Source of the DNA: JAAYEL01 sp964344625
GTDB taxonomy: Bacteria; Bacillota; Clostridia; Tissierellales; Peptoniphilaceae
Assembly (NCBI GenBank): GCA_964344625.1
Contig: CAYFNZ010000019.1
Location: 1 to 19,686, forward strand
Direction: 5' to 3'
DNA: 19,686 nt
Shown: positions 16,101 through 19,686 of the stretch, one piece after another
Position numbering within the stretch: the stretch's first letter is position 1
Layout: the number at the start of each line of letters is the position of its first letter
Made by a program: the position numbers and the translations under genes
Notes under the pieces: model-generated
Databases searched by the model: none
Told to the model about the DNA's origin: nothing
The model's input: only the letters and a program-made list of their open reading frames with translations

Positions 16101-16322
16101 ATAACTGATGACACAGTTGTAGATATCATCATCAAGGGCAAGGTAAACTACGTAATCAACACCATTTCACAAAACAAGTCTTCAGCCAAGGACGGCTTCT
16201 TAATCAGGAGATTTGCCGCTGAAAATGCCATCCCTTGCTTTACATCCCTTGATACAGCTGATGCCATCTTGAAGGTAATTGAATCACAAGCATTTAGCGT
16301 AATGAGTTTGGAAGAGGAATAA
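13122..16322 (+). CDS. carB: carbamoyl-phosphate synthase large subunit
   Basis: Encodes 1066 aa, close to the E. coli length of 1073. Two homologous ATP-grasp halves are clear. The carboxyphosphate half contains R129 (AEDRE) and R169 ([14 protein letters not shown]), at the same numbers as in E. coli, plus [20 protein letters not shown]. The carbamate-kinase half begins near residue 560 with [20 protein letters not shown] and contains [14 protein letters not shown]. A C-terminal MGS-like allosteric domain (from about 925) has [10 protein letters not shown] and VINT, where nucleotides bind in relatives. It makes carbamoyl phosphate from bicarbonate, two ATP and ammonia. The start is ATG 13122, 6 nt after AAGGAGG (13109-13115); a longer frame from 13083 includes that site. 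ATGCCTAA overlaps carA. All catalytic motifs look intact, unlike those of CarA. Confidence 0.97.
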   Translation: [1066 protein letters not shown]

Positions 16323-16327
16323 GATAA

Positions 16328-17071
16328 ATGATCATTGATAATGCCTTAGTATTAGATAATTTTAAGATAGCTAAAGATACCTACTTTATGAAGATACAAG
16401 CATCTTTTCAAAAGGACATTAAGCCAGGTCAATTTGTAAATATTAGAATAAGCGGCCACTACCTAAGAAGGCCAATCTCAGTATCATCCATAGAAGATGA
16501 CCATTTTACCATTATCTATAAAATCGTAGGTGAGGGGACAAGAGATTTGGCCAAGGTCCAAAAGGGACAAAAAATAGATGTCATGGGGTCTTTAGGAAGA
16601 TTTTTCTCAATCCATGAAGACCTAGACCAGGTCCTACTTGTAGGGGGAGGGGTGGGAATCCCTCCTCTTTATGAAGTGGCCAAAAGATACGAGAAACTAG
16701 GAAAAAGACTAGTGGTAGTCCTAGGCTTTAGGTCAAAGGAAGAAGTATTTTTAGAAGAGGAATTTAAAAACCTAAGTCCAGAAACCTATGTAGCAACAGA
16801 CGATGGTTCCTACGGTTTTAAGGGCAATGTCATAGACCTAATAGACGACAAAAAAATCGATATAGACTTCGTCTATTCAGTTGGTCCCAAGCCTATGCTA
16901 AGGGCCCTTCAAAAAAGGTATGACAAGGGCTATGTATCCCTAGAAGAAAGGATGGCCTGCGGAGTTGGACTATGTATGGGCTGTGTATGTAAGGACAAAA
17001 ACAATCCTGAAAAATCCTACAGGGTATGCAAGGAAGGACCAGTTTTTGAAATTGGAAAGGTGGTAATCTAA
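16328..17071 (+). CDS. pyrK: dihydroorotate dehydrogenase B, electron-transfer subunit
   Basis: Encodes 247 aa. It passes electrons from the FMN of PyrD to NAD via a [2Fe-2S] cluster and FAD. FAD binding is shown by YLRRPISVSS (R48-S51), and the nucleotide-binding motif is LLVGGGVGIPP (about 103-113). The cluster cysteines are C211, C216, C219 and C234 in ACGVGLCMGC...VC, with an extra C221. It starts 5 nt after carB, following GAGGAA. Its stop overlaps pyrD as TAATG, consistent with equal production of the two subunits. Confidence 0.96.
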   Translation: MIIDNALVLDNFKIAKDTYFMKIQASFQKDIKPGQFVNIRISGHYLRRPISVSSIEDDHFTIIYKIVGEGTRDLAKVQKGQKIDVMGSLGRFFSIHEDLDQVLLVGGGVGIPPLYEVAKRYEKLGKRLVVVLGFRSKEEVFLEEEFKNLSPETYVATDDGSYGFKGNVIDLIDDKKIDIDFVYSVGPKPMLRALQKRYDKGYVSLEERMACGVGLCMGCVCKDKNNPEKSYRVCKEGPVFEIGKVVI

Positions 17072-17979
17072 TGGACCTATCAGTTAAATTGCCAGGCTTA
17101 AACCTGAAAAATCCGATAATCCCAGCCTCAGGGACCTTCGGTTTTGGAAGAGAAGCCGCAAAATTTTATGACCTAAATATTCTTGGAGGTATAGCCATCA
17201 AGTCTGCCACCCTAGAAAAGAGATTCGGAAACCCGACACCTAGGATTGCAGAAACCCCAAGCGGCATGTTAAATGCCATTGGCCTACAAAACCCTGGCGT
17301 TGACATAATCATCAGGGATGAGCTACCCTGGCTTAAACAATTTGATACAGAAATAATTGCAAACATTGCAGGATCCAAGGAAGAAGACTACATAGAAGTG
17401 ATAAAAAGGCTAAATGACCAAGATGTAGTCAAAGCCTATGAATTAAATATATCTTGTCCAAATGTAAAGCATGGAGGCATTGCCCTTGGTACAAGTCCAG
17501 AGCTTGCAGCCCATATTACAAGGCTTGCCAAAGAGGCCAGCACCAAGCCAGTCTATGTAAAGCTATCCCCAAATGTTACCAATATTGTAGAAATCGCCAA
17601 GGCAGTTGAACAAGCGGGGGCAGATGGCTTGGTTATGATAAATACCCTTTTAGGTATGAGAATTGACCTAAATACAAGAAAACCTATCCTTGCAAATACC
17701 ACAGGAGGCCTGTCAGGTCCTTGTGTCAAACCCGTTGCCCTAAGGATGGTTTACCAAGTCTATAAGGAAGTAAATATCCCAATCATAGGGGTAGGCGGCA
17801 TAGAAACTAGCCAAGATGTAATAGAATTTTTACTTGCAGGAGCTTCAGCTGTAGAGGTTGGAACAGCAAACCTAGTAGATCCTTTTGCCTGCAAAAATAT
17901 CATTGAAGACCTAATCCCAACCATGAAAAAATATGGCTACGAAAGTATAAGAGAAATTATTGGAGGTGCCCATGACTAA
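17071..17979 (+). CDS. pyrD: dihydroorotate dehydrogenase B, catalytic subunit
   Basis: Encodes 302 aa, class 1B. It oxidises dihydroorotate to orotate using FMN and partners with PyrK. Visible features are PASGTFGFG, NAIGLQNPGVD, the catalytic cysteine C129 in NISCPNVKHGG, KLSPNVTN, and the FMN-phosphate loops GVGGI and AVEVGTAN. The catalytic Cys (Ser in class 2 enzymes) and the adjacent pyrK make class 1B clear. The enzyme is NAD-dependent and soluble, fitting an anaerobe without a quinone requirement. ATG 17071 shares one base with the pyrK stop; the 3' end overlaps pyrF by 8 nt. Confidence 0.97.
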   Translation: MDLSVKLPGLNLKNPIIPASGTFGFGREAAKFYDLNILGGIAIKSATLEKRFGNPTPRIAETPSGMLNAIGLQNPGVDIIIRDELPWLKQFDTEIIANIAGSKEEDYIEVIKRLNDQDVVKAYELNISCPNVKHGGIALGTSPELAAHITRLAKEASTKPVYVKLSPNVTNIVEIAKAVEQAGADGLVMINTLLGMRIDLNTRKPILANTTGGLSGPCVKPVALRMVYQVYKEVNIPIIGVGGIETSQDVIEFLLAGASAVEVGTANLVDPFACKNIIEDLIPTMKKYGYESIREIIGGAHD

Positions 17980-18676
17980 GACCATAATTGCCCTAGACTT
18001 TGCAGATAGGAAAACCTGCCTAGACTTTTTAGATAAATTTGATGAGCCAGTTTTTGTAAAGCTTGGCATGGAACTAACCTATGCAGAAGGCTTTGGCCTG
18101 ATAGATGAAATCAAAAAAAGAGGCCATAAGATTTTCCTAGACCTAAAATTACATGATATTCCAAACACCGTAAAAAATGGCATGAAGTCCCTAGCAAAAA
18201 AGGACGTAGACCTTGTCAATCTCCACGCAGCAGGCGGGATTGAAATGATGAAACAAGCCCTAGAAGGCCTTGAAGAAGGCTCAAGGGAAATAGCTAGAAA
18301 AAGACCCCTATGCATAGCAGTTACCCAACTTACATCTACATCTAAAGACATGATGAATGATGAACTCCTAATACCAGGACAGGTCCAAGATGTTGTAATA
18401 GAGTACGCGCAAAATGCTAAAAAGGCAGGTCTTGACGGGGTAGTATGTTCTGTCCACGAGGCCAGAAAAATCCACCAAGCCTGTGGAGATGACTTTTTAA
18501 CAGTGACACCTGGCATCAGGCTAGCCGGCAATTCCAATGACGACCAAAAAAGAGTAGCAACACCAGAATTTGCCAAAGAAGAAGGCTGCGACTACATAGT
18601 AGTAGGAAGGTCAATAACAAAAGCCCAAGATCCAAAAGCCACCTATGATTCAATAGAAGCCATAATGGAGGGATAA
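17972..18676 (+). CDS. pyrF: orotidine 5'-phosphate decarboxylase
   Basis: Encodes 234 aa. It decarboxylates OMP to UMP, the last step of the pathway. The catalytic array D57-x-K59-x-x-D62 is present in FLDLKLHDIPNT. TPGIRLAG and DYIVVGRSIT are the phosphate-binding loops. The start is ATG 17972, after GGAGG (17962-17966); the longer frame from TTG 17960 includes the ribosome binding site. ATGACTAA overlaps the pyrD stop. It is followed after one base by pyrE. Confidence 0.96.
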   Translation: MTKTIIALDFADRKTCLDFLDKFDEPVFVKLGMELTYAEGFGLIDEIKKRGHKIFLDLKLHDIPNTVKNGMKSLAKKDVDLVNLHAAGGIEMMKQALEGLEEGSREIARKRPLCIAVTQLTSTSKDMMNDELLIPGQVQDVVIEYAQNAKKAGLDGVVCSVHEARKIHQACGDDFLTVTPGIRLAGNSNDDQKRVATPEFAKEEGCDYIVVGRSITKAQDPKATYDSIEAIMEG

Positions 18677-18677
18677 A

Positions 18678-19349
18678 ATGCAAGACTACAAAAAAGAATT
18701 TATAGACTTTATGCTTGAAAACAAGGCCCTAAAATTTGGGGACTTCACCCTAAAATCAGGTAGGAAATCACCATTTTTTATGAATGCAGGCTCCTACAAT
18801 GACGGCAAACAACTAATAGAACTTTCAGAATTCTACGCCAAGGCCATAAAAGAAAACTTCGGTCTAGACTTTGATGTCCTATTTGGTCCGGCCTACAAGG
18901 GAATCCCCCTAGCCGTTGCAACCTCTATGTCCCTATACAAACTATACGATAAAAAAATAAAATACTCATCAAACAGGAAGGAAATAAAAGACCATGGGGA
19001 CAAGGGCATTTTCCTTGGAGATGACCTATCACAGCCACAAAAAGTTGTAATCATCGAAGATGTCACCACTTCCGGAAAATCCATCGAAGAAACCTTCCCA
19101 ATAATCAGCAGAAACCCAGCGATACAAGTCGTGGGCCTAATAGTTTCATTAAACAGGTGCGAGCACGCATCAGACCCGAAAAAAACAGCCCTTGACGAAA
19201 TATCCGAAAAATACGGCATCAAAACAGCCGCAATAGTAAGCATGGAAGAAGTCATCGAATACCTAAAAGATGACCAAAGACAAATCCTAAGCCCAGAAAT
19301 TAGCCAAAGAATCAAAGAATACTACGACCAATACGGGGTGAGAAAATAA
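18678..19349 (+). CDS. pyrE: orotate phosphoribosyltransferase
   Basis: Encodes 223 aa. It joins orotate to PRPP to give OMP. The PRPP-binding motif VVIIEDVTTSGKS (123-135) and the FGPAYKGIPLA loop (about 69-79) are typical. FTLKSGRKSPFFMN is the family's N-terminal substrate-binding stretch. The ribosome binding site GGAGGG (18667-18672) lies in the last codons of pyrF. It is the final gene of the operon; its stop codon touches the A-run of the downstream hairpin, so there is no spare 3' sequence. Confidence 0.96.
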   Translation: MQDYKKEFIDFMLENKALKFGDFTLKSGRKSPFFMNAGSYNDGKQLIELSEFYAKAIKENFGLDFDVLFGPAYKGIPLAVATSMSLYKLYDKKIKYSSNRKEIKDHGDKGIFLGDDLSQPQKVVIIEDVTTSGKSIEETFPIISRNPAIQVVGLIVSLNRCEHASDPKKTALDEISEKYGIKTAAIVSMEEVIEYLKDDQRQILSPEISQRIKEYYDQYGVRK

Positions 19350-19416
19350 AAAAGCAGGGACTTTACGCGTGGGAAAATGGTCAAGCCAACCACACGCGCA
19401 AAGTCCCTACTTTTTT
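19348..19416. terminator. pyr operon terminator with conserved core (copy 2)
   Basis: Six A then GCAGGGACTTTACGCGTG (19348-19371) pairs with CACGCGCAAAGTCCCTAC and six T (19393-19416), with two mismatches (19355/19409 and 19365/19399). The 28-nt core at 19369-19396 is on the plus strand and starts GTGGGAAAATGG, followed by TCAAGCCAACC. It matches the core of the hairpin at 9646-9714 (minus strand) at 25 of 28 positions. The outer arms differ in sequence between the two but stay paired, and both begin A6-G-Y-A and end T-A-C-T6. Confidence 0.85.
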
Positions 19417-19454
19417 AATAGGAGCTTGTCTTGGGTCCTCGGAAATGAGAGAAG

Positions 19455-19485
19455 AAGGAGGGCAGGACTGGGTCCTGCCTTCTTT
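19455..19485 (+). terminator. second hairpin after the pyr operon
   Basis: AAGGAGGGCAGGAC (19455-19468) pairs with GTCCTGCCTTCTTT (19472-19485) around TGG: 14 bp including two G-U pairs, then ATT. It is probably a back-up intrinsic terminator. It is unrelated in sequence to the hairpin before it. No gene is seen between 19417 and 19454. Confidence 0.6.
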
Positions 19486-19514
19486 ATTAGGAATTGTCCC
19501 CCAATTTTTATCAT

Positions 19515-19686
19515 AATTGATACCAAAATCGAGATTCTTAATTTTGGTACCAATGTTATTTTTTGTCAATTGATACCCAATTCCTGATTTGGGTTTTAGG
19601 TATCAATTTCGTTGATACCTAATCGCAGTTTCTTAAATTTGGTATTAATTCACTTTTTTAACAATTGATACCAAAAAGGCATTTCC
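19515..19686. repeat. degenerate 95-bp tandem repeat of hairpins
   Basis: TTGATACC occurs at 19517, 19570, 19612 and 19665, giving spacings 53, 42 and 53, which is a 95-bp period. Each period holds two hairpins. The first kind is at 19517-19553 and 19612-19648, TTGATACC...GGTACCAA or GGTATTAA, with the shared interior TTCTTAA. The second kind has the perfect 10-bp pair AATTGATACC (19568-19577) and GGTATCAATT (19599-19608), and restarts at 19663 before the window ends. T-rich linkers (19556-19567 and 19651-19660) lie between them. No coding frame is convincing here. The repeat is cut by the right edge, so its full size is unknown. Confidence 0.7.

Noticed and set aside
19369..19587. Small open frames on both strands after pyrE
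   Set aside because: They run through terminator hairpins and the tandem repeat and have no ribosome binding site.
19515..19686. Possible CRISPR array (regular TTGATACC repeats)
   Set aside because: Only 8-10 nt are repeated, each with its own inverted partner; the intervals alternate 53/42/53 and the in-between sequence is itself related and hairpin-forming, not unique spacers.

Overview
The window looks like chromosome from a low-GC, Gram-positive anaerobe. The evidence is AT-rich DNA, strong AGGAGG-type ribosome binding sites, heavy AGG use for arginine, B. subtilis-type pyrimidine genes (PyrB without PyrI, NAD-linked PyrK/PyrD) and a YhaO/YhaN-like nuclease pair. The general flavour fits peptone-fermenting Tissierellia (Anaerococcus/Peptoniphilus relatives), but genus is an inference from style and not proven.

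Layout. (1) 40-164, minus: a tRNA-Pro(UGG) with encoded CCA and a near-consensus promoter. (2) 285-3110, minus: an ECF-type sigma factor overlapping a membrane DUF4349 protein (probably its partner/anti-sigma), then, beyond a hairpin, a DUF697 membrane protein. (3) 3183-6424, plus: a Mre11/SbcD-type nuclease and an SbcC/YhaN-type ATPase that carries a transmembrane hairpin. (4) 6530-9542, plus: an amino-sugar pair, a DegT-family aminotransferase and a membrane UDP-sugar 4,6-dehydratase (PglE/PglF-like). (5) 9537-9848: two very large hairpins, then the pyr promoter and a short leader. (6) 9849-19349, plus: a compact operon pyrB-pyrC-carA-carB-pyrK-pyrD-pyrF-pyrE encoding the whole route from bicarbonate and a nitrogen donor to UMP. 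(7) 19348-19686: a hairpin related to the one before pyrB, another terminator-like hairpin, and a degenerate tandem repeat of hairpins running off the right edge.

The strongest unexpected signals are these. The CarA subunit has lost its glutaminase nucleophile (Cys to Gly) and other glutaminase residues, so the carbamoyl-phosphate synthetase is predicted to use free ammonia. Two hairpins bracketing the pyr operon in inverted orientation share a 28-nt core (25/28 identical) on arms whose sequences differ while still pairing. The sigma-factor gene has a good ribosome binding site placed for an AUU start codon. A 95-bp hairpin repeat lies at the right end.

Several listed starts are downstream of the longest open frame because a ribosome binding site decides them: 3183, 6530, 7713, 13122 and 17972 on plus; 2493 and 3019 on minus. 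Four gene junctions share the 8-nt overlap form ATGNNTAA.
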